From an uncultured Paraglaciecola sp. (GTDB lineage: Bacteria > Pseudomonadota > Gammaproteobacteria > Enterobacterales > Alteromonadaceae): DNA of 48,231 bases. Shown here one piece after another: positions 27,256 to 34,983 of this stretch; the first letter of the stretch is position 1; every line of letters begins with the position of its first letter. The notes under the pieces were generated by a model. The model made no database searches and was not told the DNA's origin. It was given only the letters and a program-made list of their open reading frames with translations. Made by a program: the position numbers and the translations under genes. Where the stretch lies: positions 1 through 48,231 of the forward strand of contig NZ_CAJXPA010000012.1 in the NCBI RefSeq assembly GCF_913058035.1, written 5' to 3'.

Positions 27256-28179
27256 TTAAGCAGATTGCTGTACTACTTCAGAACGAGGATTAGTCACTTG
27301 TTGATAAAAATTTTGAATCACTGACACCCTGCGAATAATTTCTAAGTCTCTGTTTGCTAAAAACTGACTCGCATCATGCAAGTCAAGCTCAGTACCAATA
27401 ACGCTTTGCTCATCAACTTCTGACTTACCGATATCTAGTAAACGAGTTGGTATACCGATATCTAAGGCATCAACAATGTCATCAAACGAAGGTGTTTCTC
27501 CATCAACAGAATTCTGTTGCGCTTTTACAATTTTATCACTGGCTATTTCAGCGCTTGCTTCAAGGGCTATTTGAGTTGCTTCGGTCGCTACTCTTAAATC
27601 TTGCACGCTGGGTTTTGCGGGGGCCAAGGCCGCAGCTTTAACTTGCTCCGCCTTACGTAGTGTTTCCTGTGGTGTAGCAGCCTTTGATATATCTATTGAA
27701 ACCTCGCCACTGACCGCATATCGTCTGCCATCAGGTCCTCTTTCATATTCGTATTCAGGTGAGCTTGCATATTGACCACCCAAGGAGGCATGAGCTTGCT
27801 CATGCGCCCGGACTTCAGCATCTCTTTGTTGCAGCTCTGTCAGTTGCTGTTGCTCAGCTTGTTGTTGCTGTTGCTGGTCTTCAGCATTTTCTTTACCCTC
27901 ACTGGCATCTTGCCCATTGTCTTGAGCTGAATCATTTTGTGTATTGAGCTGTTGAGCCGTTTGAAAAGTGGGCTTTTCGTAAGTGAGTGGTTGAGGTACT
28001 TGGCCAGGTGTCTTAAGCTTATCTGCTTCAGGACCTACACTTGTCTCAGCCGATGACTTCTCATTAGATGCTAGTTGTGGCACAGTCTCGCGCTGAGAGT
28101 TATCCCTGCGCACCGCTTCCGTATTAACAGTACCAGTGTTAAATATTACAGGGGGAGAAACGGGGAGAAGAATATTCAT
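27256..28179 (-). CDS. SprA-like putative zinc metalloprotease (CJM1_0395 family)
   Basis: This 307-aa protein belongs, by its core, to the SprA-related family of putative metalloproteases. The signature is EVRAHEQAHASLGG, with an HExxH zinc motif at H126-E127-H130, then GPDGRRYAVSGEVSID. The N-terminal about 115 residues are low-complexity, rich in Q, T, E and N, with a glutamine run before the motif. No signal peptide is visible. The C-terminal region is specific and unknown. It follows a small D0-like gene by 19 bp on the same strand, so the two are probably co-transcribed. Substrate and cell location are unknown. Confidence 0.8.
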   Translation of the reverse strand: MNILLPVSPPVIFNTGTVNTEAVRRDNSQRETVPQLASNEKSSAETSVGPEADKLKTPGQVPQPLTYEKPTFQTAQQLNTQNDSAQDNGQDASEGKENAEDQQQQQQAEQQQLTELQQRDAEVRAHEQAHASLGGQYASSPEYEYERGPDGRRYAVSGEVSIDISKAATPQETLRKAEQVKAAALAPAKPSVQDLRVATEATQIALEASAEIASDKIVKAQQNSVDGETPSFDDIVDALDIGIPTRLLDIGKSEVDEQSVIGTELDLHDASQFLANRDLEIIRRVSVIQNFYQQVTNPRSEVVQQSA

Positions 28180-28198
28180 AGTATTTATTGCCTAAAAA

Positions 28199-28534
28199 CT
28201 AGGCCAGAATATCTAGGATAGTGCCAACAGTATCACTAGCGGTATCAACTACTTTTGTAGAAGCTTGAGCATTGGTCAGATTCACTGATAAGCCTACTAG
28301 GTTAGATGTAATCCCATCAATTGCTTCTGGAAGTAATTTTTTGATTGAACTGAGCTGCGTAAGTGTAGCATTTGCTAAAAACTCTTGAGGATCGCTATTC
28401 GGTAGGGTAAAAGCCGATAAGCCGGCCAAATTCGATGTATTTTGGGTGAGCCCTTGAGATGCTCTTTGAATGCCTATGGTGCCACTTAATATGGCGGAAT
28501 TCATATTGTTATTGATATTCACTGTAATCTCCAC
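28199..28534 (-). CDS. Small protein with flagellar rod/hook-like D0 ends
   Basis: I do not know a named family for this 111-aa protein. Its N-terminus (NSAILSGTIGIQRASQGL, then NTSNLAG) has the spacing of flagellar axial proteins, whose first helix precedes a conserved Asn-rich turn. Its C-terminus (NLTNAQASTKVVDTASDTVG) resembles the final helix of rod/hook proteins, which pattern as NLI..Q..Y.AN.KVI.T.D.ML. The middle is short, so it would be little more than a D0 coiled coil. It is the first gene of a likely operon with the SprA-like gene. A role in or near the flagellum is only an inference. Confidence 0.7.
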   Translation of the reverse strand: MEITVNINNNMNSAILSGTIGIQRASQGLTQNTSNLAGLSAFTLPNSDPQEFLANATLTQLSSIKKLLPEAIDGITSNLVGLSVNLTNAQASTKVVDTASDTVGTILDILA

Positions 28535-28603
28535 AACTTAACCTCTCATGTTCAATTATTAACCATCTTTAGGTTTTTTTAAAGCTTTAACTTGTTATTA
28601 GTA

Positions 28604-29374
28604 TTAAATCAGCACTTTTATTAAACGTTTCGCAAAAAACTCTGTATCTGAAATGAAAGGAGCATGGGATGCATCACTGATAACCTCCAACGTCACCTTA
28701 GAATTAAGATACTGCATCTGCGGGGCTAATTTGTCTGGCACTAAAGTATCTAAGCGACCTAAAAACATATGACATGGTATTAACAGTGTTTTAAATTGCT
28801 CACGTAAATCAATGTTTTGTAACATATCTAAGCCTGCAGATAATGCGATGGGTGATGGAGGTGGGAATTGTTGCACCGCTTGCTTGATTGTATTTGTATC
28901 TTGCTTGGCGTTTACACTACCCATTGCTTGGATCGCCAAGAAGCGTTGCAGCGTTTTAGTAAAATCTAGCGACAGTTGCTGAGTAAAAAAATCTAATACT
29001 TTAGTTTCAATTCCAGGCCAATCGGTACTCTTAGAAAATTTTGGACTAGAACAAATTAACACGAGTTGTTTAAGTTTTTCAGGGTAATAGCTAGCAATTT
29101 GCTGAGCAACAAGTCCACCCAGTGACCATCCGATAAGGATACAATTTGATGGAAGATGCTCTGCCACTGACTGTGCAATGTTCTCTAAGTTATAAGGAGC
29201 AGGTAATTGTCGATGATTACACCCGTAACCAGGCAAATCGATTGTGGTGACACAGAATTGGTTTTTAAGTATGTTTATCAATGGCTGCCAAACGCCACTA
29301 TTTACACCCCAACCATGTAAAAAAACAAGCTGTTTACCGCTCCCTACTGTTGATAATTCCAATCTTACCGACAT
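28604..29374 (-). CDS. bioH: Pimeloyl-ACP methyl ester carboxylesterase BioH
   Basis: BioH removes the methyl group from pimeloyl-ACP methyl ester, completing synthesis of the pimelate part of biotin. The 256-aa alpha/beta hydrolase has an HGWG oxyanion region at residues 20-23, the nucleophile elbow GWSLGG with S84, an acidic residue in LGRLDTLVP and the catalytic His in SDASHAPF. It is divergent from comF/gntX with a 59-bp shared upstream region; the bioH-gntX-nfuA neighbourhood matches E. coli. Confidence 0.93.
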   Translation of the reverse strand: MSVRLELSTVGSGKQLVFLHGWGVNSGVWQPLINILKNQFCVTTIDLPGYGCNHRQLPAPYNLENIAQSVAEHLPSNCILIGWSLGGLVAQQIASYYPEKLKQLVLICSSPKFSKSTDWPGIETKVLDFFTQQLSLDFTKTLQRFLAIQAMGSVNAKQDTNTIKQAVQQFPPPSPIALSAGLDMLQNIDLREQFKTLLIPCHMFLGRLDTLVPDKLAPQMQYLNSKVTLEVISDASHAPFISDTEFFAKRLIKVLI

Positions 29375-29433
29375 TTCTTCTACACTTAACCTTGCTAGTT
29401 GATTTTTATATTAAGTAAAGGAATATCAGCAAA

Positions 29434-30111
29434 ATGAAGGTAGCTTTGAGTCAGAATTGTTTAGTGTGCAAACAATCCAGCAACTCAGCAATATGCCATT
29501 ATTGCATTGCAGATCTAACACTATTTGATATTGACCGACATCATCACAATCTTATGTTATCACCTAAGGTGAGTTTGGGTTTGACAAAAGTAGATTTTAC
29601 CCAGGTGATGGCTCTTGCTGATTATCAATGGCCATTATCAAAGCTATTGACTGGATTAAAATTTTCGAAACATATCCCAAATGCTCATGCATTAGCGACA
29701 CTTTTCGTGAGACATTGTTTGAGTTCAATGCCTGTTTTACCACAACTAATTATTCCAATGCCCCTGCACAAAAACCGCTATTTATTTAGAAAATTTAATC
29801 AAAGCATAGAGTTAACCAAACAAATTTGTAAGTTAACTCAACTAGATATGGACACGTCCATCATAAGCAGATGTAAATCAACCCCAGCTCAAACCAACTT
29901 ATCGGCTTATCAAAGGCACAAAAATTTGTGTAATGCTTTTGAAATAAATGTAGCAGCCCAGCGGCGACTTAAAAACTATCGTCATGTCGCCTTATTCGAT
30001 GATGTCATCACCACGGGCAGTACAATGAATGGTGCTTACCACAGTTTACGTAAGCACCATCCTAGTTTAAAAGTTGATGTATGGAGTATCTGCCTCACCC
30101 TTGCGCGTTAA
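29434..30111 (+). CDS. ComF/GntX family phosphoribosyltransferase-like protein
   Basis: ComF-family proteins are linked to DNA uptake and to use of extracellular DNA; the exact reaction is not settled. The 225-aa protein has an N-terminal zinc finger (CLVCKQ and CHYC, first 30 residues) and a C-terminal phosphoribosyltransferase-like domain with the PRPP loop LFDDVITTGSTMNGA near residue 190. The internal FNQSIELTKQI and TPAQTNLSAYQRHKNL motifs are typical. E. coli GntX is the likely orthologue. Its last 4 bp overlap the convergent peptidase gene. Confidence 0.92.
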   Translation: MKVALSQNCLVCKQSSNSAICHYCIADLTLFDIDRHHHNLMLSPKVSLGLTKVDFTQVMALADYQWPLSKLLTGLKFSKHIPNAHALATLFVRHCLSSMPVLPQLIIPMPLHKNRYLFRKFNQSIELTKQICKLTQLDMDTSIISRCKSTPAQTNLSAYQRHKNLCNAFEINVAAQRRLKNYRHVALFDDVITTGSTMNGAYHSLRKHHPSLKVDVWSICLTLAR

Positions 30112-32654
30112 CCTGGCGCATTAATAAAACCGGCCATAAAAATGGCGTTACTCATCAGACGACTAGTACCATACCAAACACCTCTGAAATTGATGTTAGT
30201 AGCAAAACCAACCACTTTACCTTTGCCAAAATTATGCGACACAATCGCAGCGCTACCGCCAATAAGTTGTTGTAACTCATCAGCACTGTAGCCGGCCATA
30301 AGAGGTGATTTTACATAACTTGCCACAGTAATAAATGGTTTATCGGGTAGCCGCATCACCAAAGCACTGTTACGAAACATAGGCAATGTAGAAGACGTAT
30401 AACCAAAAGCGAGTGGATGACTTACATCTAACTGCGTCTCAAATACTGCTCCAGCAATTCTCTTCTTTGCTTTAAGCGCTTCCTGATTTTTATAGGTCAT
30501 ACCTGTTGTTTCAAATGCTAAATTGATTTCGTTATTACTCTTAAAATTAGCCTTAAGCCATTTATTATCTGAAAACCAACTTGCCGCAGATTTTTGACCA
30601 ATAAGAACTCCTCCTTTGTTTAACCATACCTCAATCTTACTGACAGTCTCCTCAGGTACCTCTTTATACATCCCTTCGACCCATATCATGTGCGAATAAC
30701 TGTCCAAAGAAAGTTTACTTAGTTGGTCTAAGTCTGTGATTGAAACAGGCATATCAATATGCTGATCTAGATAGTGCCATACTTCCCCTAATTCATATTG
30801 AGAAGTACCACGACCGCCCACTAACAACACTTTTGGTTGTGTAATATTGAGCATTTTTCGGCTACCTAAATCAATACCTTGTTGGGTTAATCCAGATGTA
30901 ACCGAATGAATAGCGATATTCAGGTCTGTATTTTGCTTTTCAATAATCTCTAATAAATTTTCAGGTTGTTCTAGAGCGATAGGAACAATTACTGCCCCCG
31001 CCGCAAAGCTCATACCACCCTGTACGGTTTGAGCAAAAAAGGCTTCGCCAGCAAGCTTCACCTTTACATTATTGGCTAATAAACGCTGTAATAGTTTAGG
31101 AGCTTGATAGTTTTTCCAGGAAAAGGCGTAGGCATAAGCACCTGGTAACAATTCAGGATAAACAGTTGTAGGTTTCTTAAGAGTCAGTTTATCGAGTTTT
31201 GGTTGGCGTTTAACTGCTTGGTACTGAATATTAAATGCTAAAGGCAAGTTCCAATTCGACACGTCATAAAATGTATTGTCATCAAAAGACTTCCGTGTTG
31301 AGAATAAAGATTTTATTAACCTATATTGAGGCTGGTCGAGTGGCACAAACATACTATTCACGGTATCAAATATTTGTCTATCAACTTTTACATCTTTGCT
31401 CAGAGGAAAATATTGAATCTGATGTGCTGACAATATCTCTAACATTTTTGAAAAACGGGCTTGGTCAAATTTCTCATTCAAAATATAACCATCAAAATCA
31501 TCATCTTTAATAAGGTTTTTGGTTTTTTTAGCAAAATCTACTTGATAATCAAGCAGCGCTTGTTTATTAGCTAAGGCACCTGCAAAAGTAGAAAGAGAAG
31601 TCGTCACTTGATTCTGGATAGTATCAGAAAACTTCAAAGTACCATTTACGGAGTCTTGAATATGCCCCCTGCTGCTAGCTTGTTCAAATAAAATACCAAT
31701 ACTTCCATGGGCATCAGGGTAAGTTGAACCTTTACCATAATAAAAATCATCAAAACTTTCTTGAGTAAAATATAGTTGTTTAGTCTTGTCTAACGCTGCT
31801 GCATGAAAATCTCCCAACGCTGCAGTTAGTTCAACATTTTTTAATGGTGTCCATGGGTTTTTTCTGGAAGCAATGCCAGGTTGAAAAAAATAGGTGCTAT
31901 TAGTGCCCATTTCGTGAAAGTCAGTTAATACATGCGGACGCCATTGATGAAATTGTTTAATACGAGCTCGTGACTCTGGGTGAGTTAACAACAGCCAATC
32001 ACGGTTTAAATCAAACCAATAATGATTGGTGCGCCCCGAAGGCCAGGCCTGACGGTGCTCGCGGTGATTAGGATCAGATACTGGGTTCTTACCTTTGTGC
32101 ATATTAGCCCACTGAGCAAATCTTGATAGCCCATCGGGGTTCAAGCTTGGATCTAATAAAACAACATTATCGTCAAGTAATTTATCTATCGATTCGCTTT
32201 CACCAGCGGCTAGGTAATAAGCGATCAAAAGTGCAGCATTAGATCCGGAAGGTTCATCGCCATGAACACTGTAGCCCATCCAAATAATGAGTGGATCATC
32301 CTCGTCGGCAGATTGACCTAAGTTTTGAATGTGTCTGGCTTGAATTGCAGCCAAATTTTGCTGGTTTTTAGCAGAACTAAAAGCTAAAAGGTGAAGAGGA
32401 CGGTTTTCGTGTGTACGACCCGTTTCAACTAAGCTCACACGATCTGACTGTGCAGCTAATAACTGCATATAATTAGCAATTTGATCATGACGTGCATGCC
32501 ATTCACCTACTGACGCACCTAGCGCTTGAGTGGGAGTGGTCACTCCTACTTTATACTGAGTATCGTTTGGTAAATACTCGGCGTCTAAAACAGCAAAAGC
32601 TTTGACACTTGTAAGTAACAACAAAAAGGCAAAAATTCGAAACAAAAAATCCAT
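30108..32654 (-). CDS. Large M14-family zinc carboxypeptidase, secreted
   Basis: This is a predicted exported metallopeptidase. From the ATG at 32654 the product is 848 aa; a TTG 15 bp further upstream is the only earlier alternative. The signal peptide (FLFRIFAFLLLLTSVKAFA) ends near residue 20. The M14 zinc site is complete: H131 and E134 in VHGDEPSG, the third ligand H247 in DFHEMGTN, and the likely catalytic Glu at E324 in ILFEQASSRG. A long C-terminal region (about 560-848) resembles a glutamine-amidotransferase-like fold. The gene sits between comF and nfuA, which are neighbours in E. coli, so it is an insertion relative to that order. Confidence 0.88.
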   Translation of the reverse strand: MDFLFRIFAFLLLLTSVKAFAVLDAEYLPNDTQYKVGVTTPTQALGASVGEWHARHDQIANYMQLLAAQSDRVSLVETGRTHENRPLHLLAFSSAKNQQNLAAIQARHIQNLGQSADEDDPLIIWMGYSVHGDEPSGSNAALLIAYYLAAGESESIDKLLDDNVVLLDPSLNPDGLSRFAQWANMHKGKNPVSDPNHREHRQAWPSGRTNHYWFDLNRDWLLLTHPESRARIKQFHQWRPHVLTDFHEMGTNSTYFFQPGIASRKNPWTPLKNVELTAALGDFHAAALDKTKQLYFTQESFDDFYYGKGSTYPDAHGSIGILFEQASSRGHIQDSVNGTLKFSDTIQNQVTTSLSTFAGALANKQALLDYQVDFAKKTKNLIKDDDFDGYILNEKFDQARFSKMLEILSAHQIQYFPLSKDVKVDRQIFDTVNSMFVPLDQPQYRLIKSLFSTRKSFDDNTFYDVSNWNLPLAFNIQYQAVKRQPKLDKLTLKKPTTVYPELLPGAYAYAFSWKNYQAPKLLQRLLANNVKVKLAGEAFFAQTVQGGMSFAAGAVIVPIALEQPENLLEIIEKQNTDLNIAIHSVTSGLTQQGIDLGSRKMLNITQPKVLLVGGRGTSQYELGEVWHYLDQHIDMPVSITDLDQLSKLSLDSYSHMIWVEGMYKEVPEETVSKIEVWLNKGGVLIGQKSAASWFSDNKWLKANFKSNNEINLAFETTGMTYKNQEALKAKKRIAGAVFETQLDVSHPLAFGYTSSTLPMFRNSALVMRLPDKPFITVASYVKSPLMAGYSADELQQLIGGSAAIVSHNFGKGKVVGFATNINFRGVWYGTSRLMSNAIFMAGFINAPG

Positions 32655-32729
32655 AAAAACAAGTCTCAACAGTCAACATCTTTTAAAAGAATCTCACGTT
32701 TTAGTTTAAATTAACATAAGGAAAAATGA

Positions 32730-32754
32730 TTACTTGAGTGTTTTAGTCAAGTAA
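32730..32754 (+). promoter_or_regulatory. Predicted IscR type 1 operator upstream of nfuA
   Basis: The 25-bp stretch beginning TTACTTGAG and ending AGTCAAGTAA is nearly a palindrome. By eye it agrees with the E. coli type 1 IscR consensus (ATASYYGACTRWWWYAGTCRRSTAT) at 22 of 25 positions. It lies immediately upstream of an extended -10 element, so [2Fe-2S]-IscR bound there would block the -35 region. nfuA is a known IscR target in E. coli, which supports the call. Confidence 0.75.
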
Positions 32755-32757
32755 TCT

Positions 32758-32766
32758 TGTTATAAT
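32758..32766 (+). promoter_or_regulatory. Extended -10 promoter of nfuA
   Basis: The sequence TGTTATAAT is a perfect TATAAT hexamer with the upstream TGn extension. No good -35 box lies at 17 bp, which fits an extended -10 promoter. Transcription would start near 32773 and give a leader of about 26 nt before the nfuA ATG, with AAAGG as a ribosome site. Confidence 0.65.
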
Positions 32767-32798
32767 AACTTGACAGTCTTTTTAAAGGTAGATAGCCC

Positions 32799-33377
32799 AT
32801 GATTAACATTTCAGAAACAGCGCAAGCACACTTCTGCAAGCTGCTAGCAAACCAAGAAACTGACACTAACATTAGAGTGTTTGTAGTTAGCCCAGGCACT
32901 CCCAGTGCGGAATGTGGTGTATCTTATTGTCCACCTGATGCTATAGAAGAGTCAGATACTGTATTAGAATTTAATGGTTTTGATGCAGTTGTTGATCTCG
33001 AGAGCGCACCTTTTCTTGAAGAAGCGGAAATTGATTTTGTCACAGACCAAATGGGCTCACAGCTAACACTTAAAGCGCCCAATGCAAAAGCACGCAAGGT
33101 CGATAATGACGCACCTCTATCTGAACGGGTGAGTTATATGATTGAAGCTGAGATTAATCCACAGCTAGCCAGTCATGGTGGTAAAGTTACCTTAATCGAA
33201 ATTACGCAAGACAAAGAAGCGGTACTAGAATTCGGTGGTGGTTGTAACGGCTGTGCGCAGGTAGATGTCACCTTAAAGGATGGCATCGAGAAACAAATGC
33301 TTGAACAATTTTCTGGTGAGTTAACTGCAATCAAAGATGCCACTGAACACCGAGCAGGTGAACACTCTTACTACTAA
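32799..33377 (+). CDS. nfuA: Fe-S biogenesis protein NfuA
   Basis: NfuA carries and delivers [4Fe-4S] clusters to target enzymes, especially under oxidative stress or iron starvation. The 192-aa length equals that of the family. The N-terminal A-type-like domain (about 1-95) is degenerate, as expected; the C-terminal Nfu domain has the cluster-binding C149-x-x-C152 in [10 protein letters not shown]. The gene order bioH, gntX, nfuA follows E. coli apart from the M14 peptidase. A predicted IscR operator and an extended -10 promoter lie directly upstream. Confidence 0.96.
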   Translation: MINISETAQAHFCKLLANQETDTNIRVFVVSPGTPSAECGVSYCPPDAIEESDTVLEFNGFDAVVDLESAPFLEEAEIDFVTDQMGSQLTLKAPNAKARKVDNDAPLSERVSYMIEAEINPQLASHGGKVTLIEITQDKEAVLEFGGGCNGCAQVDVTLKDGIEKQMLEQFSGELTAIKDATEHRAGEHSYY

Positions 33378-33387
33378 ATACTAGCCC

Positions 33388-33394
33388 AGCGAGG
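33388..33394 (+). promoter_or_regulatory. Shine-Dalgarno for the ATT-started gene
   Basis: AGCGAGG lies 8 nt before the ATT at 33403, an ideal distance for a ribosome site. It is the main support for using ATT as the start codon of the following small gene, because no ATG, GTG or TTG occurs in frame between the upstream stop at 33382 and the conserved-looking N-terminus. Confidence 0.6.
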
Positions 33395-33402
33395 AAACAA
33401 CC

Positions 33403-33657
33403 ATTAACTGGTTACAGCACTTAGCAGATGAGCCAGATAAAAGCTGGGCTTTTTTCAAACGCGGTTTTAGTATTTTCTGCCTAGGCGCGGCAGTGGTTTT
33501 GATAGGCTCAAAATATGCGCCTGTTATTCAAATACCAGGCCTAGTCTTTTTGGCAGTGGGCAGCCTATATTCTCTTAGAGGCTACATTGGCATCCTAGCT
33601 CATCGCATGACAGCTAGTTTTAAACTGCCACCTTCCCAGTTCGACAAAGATAAATAA
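33403..33657 (+). CDS. Small two-helix membrane protein, apparent AUU start
   Basis: The 84-aa product would read (M)NWLQHLADEPDKSWAFFKR, then two hydrophobic segments (FSIFCLGAAVVLIG at about 22-35 and LVFLAVGSLYSLRG at about 47-60) and a polar tail ending in DKDK. The frame is open from a TAG at 33382 to the TAA at 33655-33657. The only plausible start is ATT at 33403, well placed after a Shine-Dalgarno sequence. It begins 25 bp after nfuA and is probably in its operon. The last 38 bp overlap the 3' end of the convergent dinF remnant. Function is unknown; an ATG-to-ATT loss of start is the alternative. Confidence 0.65.
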   Translation: MNWLQHLADEPDKSWAFFKRGFSIFCLGAAVVLIGSKYAPVIQIPGLVFLAVGSLYSLRGYIGILAHRMTASFKLPPSQFDKDK

Positions 33658-34957
33658 AGTAGCATCCTAGGCTTATTCCTCTGAATAATAAAAAAAGTAA
33701 CATCGCCATCCATAAGCCCATATTTTCATAAGATAAAAACACCCAAAAAGCTGGAAAATAAACAGCCAACCCACAAAACAACATACTATTGCGCATAGCT
33801 TTTGCACGAGTTAGCCCCACAAATACGCCATCAAAAAAGAAGCACCAATGAGCTATAATGGGTAAACAATATACAAATATTAGATAGCTTTTCATTTCAA
33901 TCTGAAGCGTTGGTTGGTCTGTTATCATAGAAATAATTTCTGTTTCTCACACTCACAAAATTAACGAGTACACTACAGCAACAACCGTTGACCAGACTAA
34001 TCCGTGTAAAGTGACATAAATGATACCTTTGGTGTTTCTTTTTCCCTTTTGTTCTCCAACCAATGCTTCTGCAGCATAAGCAACACCATCTAAGCCAAGA
34101 GCAATTAAAGTGAAAAACTGCATCAAAATCGCATTAATTGCCGCTGACGTAGAGCCAAAACCTACTCCCTTAAAAATAAGAAAAGCAATACAGGCCTGTA
34201 ATATCAAGTTTCGAAAGAATGTGTTGCCGTTCAAAGACAATAAAGGTTGTAAATAGGCAACCGAAAACCATTTTTTTTGTATCACTGTTTTACCAATAAT
34301 TTTTAGTGCTGCGATCAGACTTACTATCGTGATGAAGTATTCAGCTACCACGCTCGCCAACGCTACACCGAAGACCTCCAGTCCTAAACCAAAAACAAAC
34401 CACAAATTAAGTACTAGGTTCAATAAATTTGCGAACACCTGAATAAGTAGTACCTGTTTGGCTTTTTGCTGGCCTATCAACCATCCCACTAAAGCTAAAT
34501 TAACTATAGCGGCAGGTGCTCCCCAGATACGTGTGAAAAAATACTCAGATATAACATCTTCGATAACTGGAGTAGCACTGGCGAAATATAAACCCAAAGC
34601 CAAAATACCATCTTGTACTAATAACAAAAAGCTGCCCAACAAAAAACCAATTAAGACTCCTTGAAACAAGCTTTGACTGAGCTTATTTGGATCTTCACTG
34701 CCCTTTGCTTGTGCACTAAGACCTGTACTGGTCATTCTTAAAAAACCGCATAACCAGTATAATTGAGTGATAATCAATGCAGCTACTGAGGCACCAGCAA
34801 GAAAGTATGTGTCTTGCATGTGCCCAAGTACTGCTGTGTCGACTAAACCCATTAAAGGGGTTGTGACGTTGCTTAAAATCATGGGTATTGCAATAACAAT
34901 AATTTTTTGGTGCAAACTAATCTGAAAGAAGTTTGATAAAGTATTATTTATATTCAT
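33620..34957 (-). pseudogene. dinF: MATE-family transporter DinF, interrupted by two in-frame TGA codons
   Basis: MATE transporters export drugs and other compounds using ion gradients. The single frame from ATG 34957 to 33620 would encode about 445 residues, normal for DinF: GLVDTAVLGHM near residue 37, then repeated hydrophobic segments, and a C-terminal part with HWCFFFDGVFVGLTRAKAMR. It is cut after residue 334 (YSLIL) by TGA at 33955-33953, one Val codon, then a second TGA at 33949-33947; the rest of the frame is intact. The stops lie in a tandem TGTGAG duplication. The downstream ATG at 33928 has no ribosome site, so the last two or so membrane helices are probably lost. Confidence 0.85.
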
Positions 34958-34983
34958 TAAGTTATCGATTTTAAAGGAGAGGC

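Noticed and set aside
27447..27947. Plus-strand frames with His- and Leu-rich products opposite the SprA-like gene
   Set aside because: They are the complement of its low-complexity coding sequence and have no independent support.
33941..33960. Selenocysteine or other recoding at the two TGA codons of dinF
   Set aside because: MATE transporters have no known selenoprotein forms, no selenocysteine-type stem-loop is obvious just after the codons, and two stops so close together in a short duplication fit simple inactivation better.
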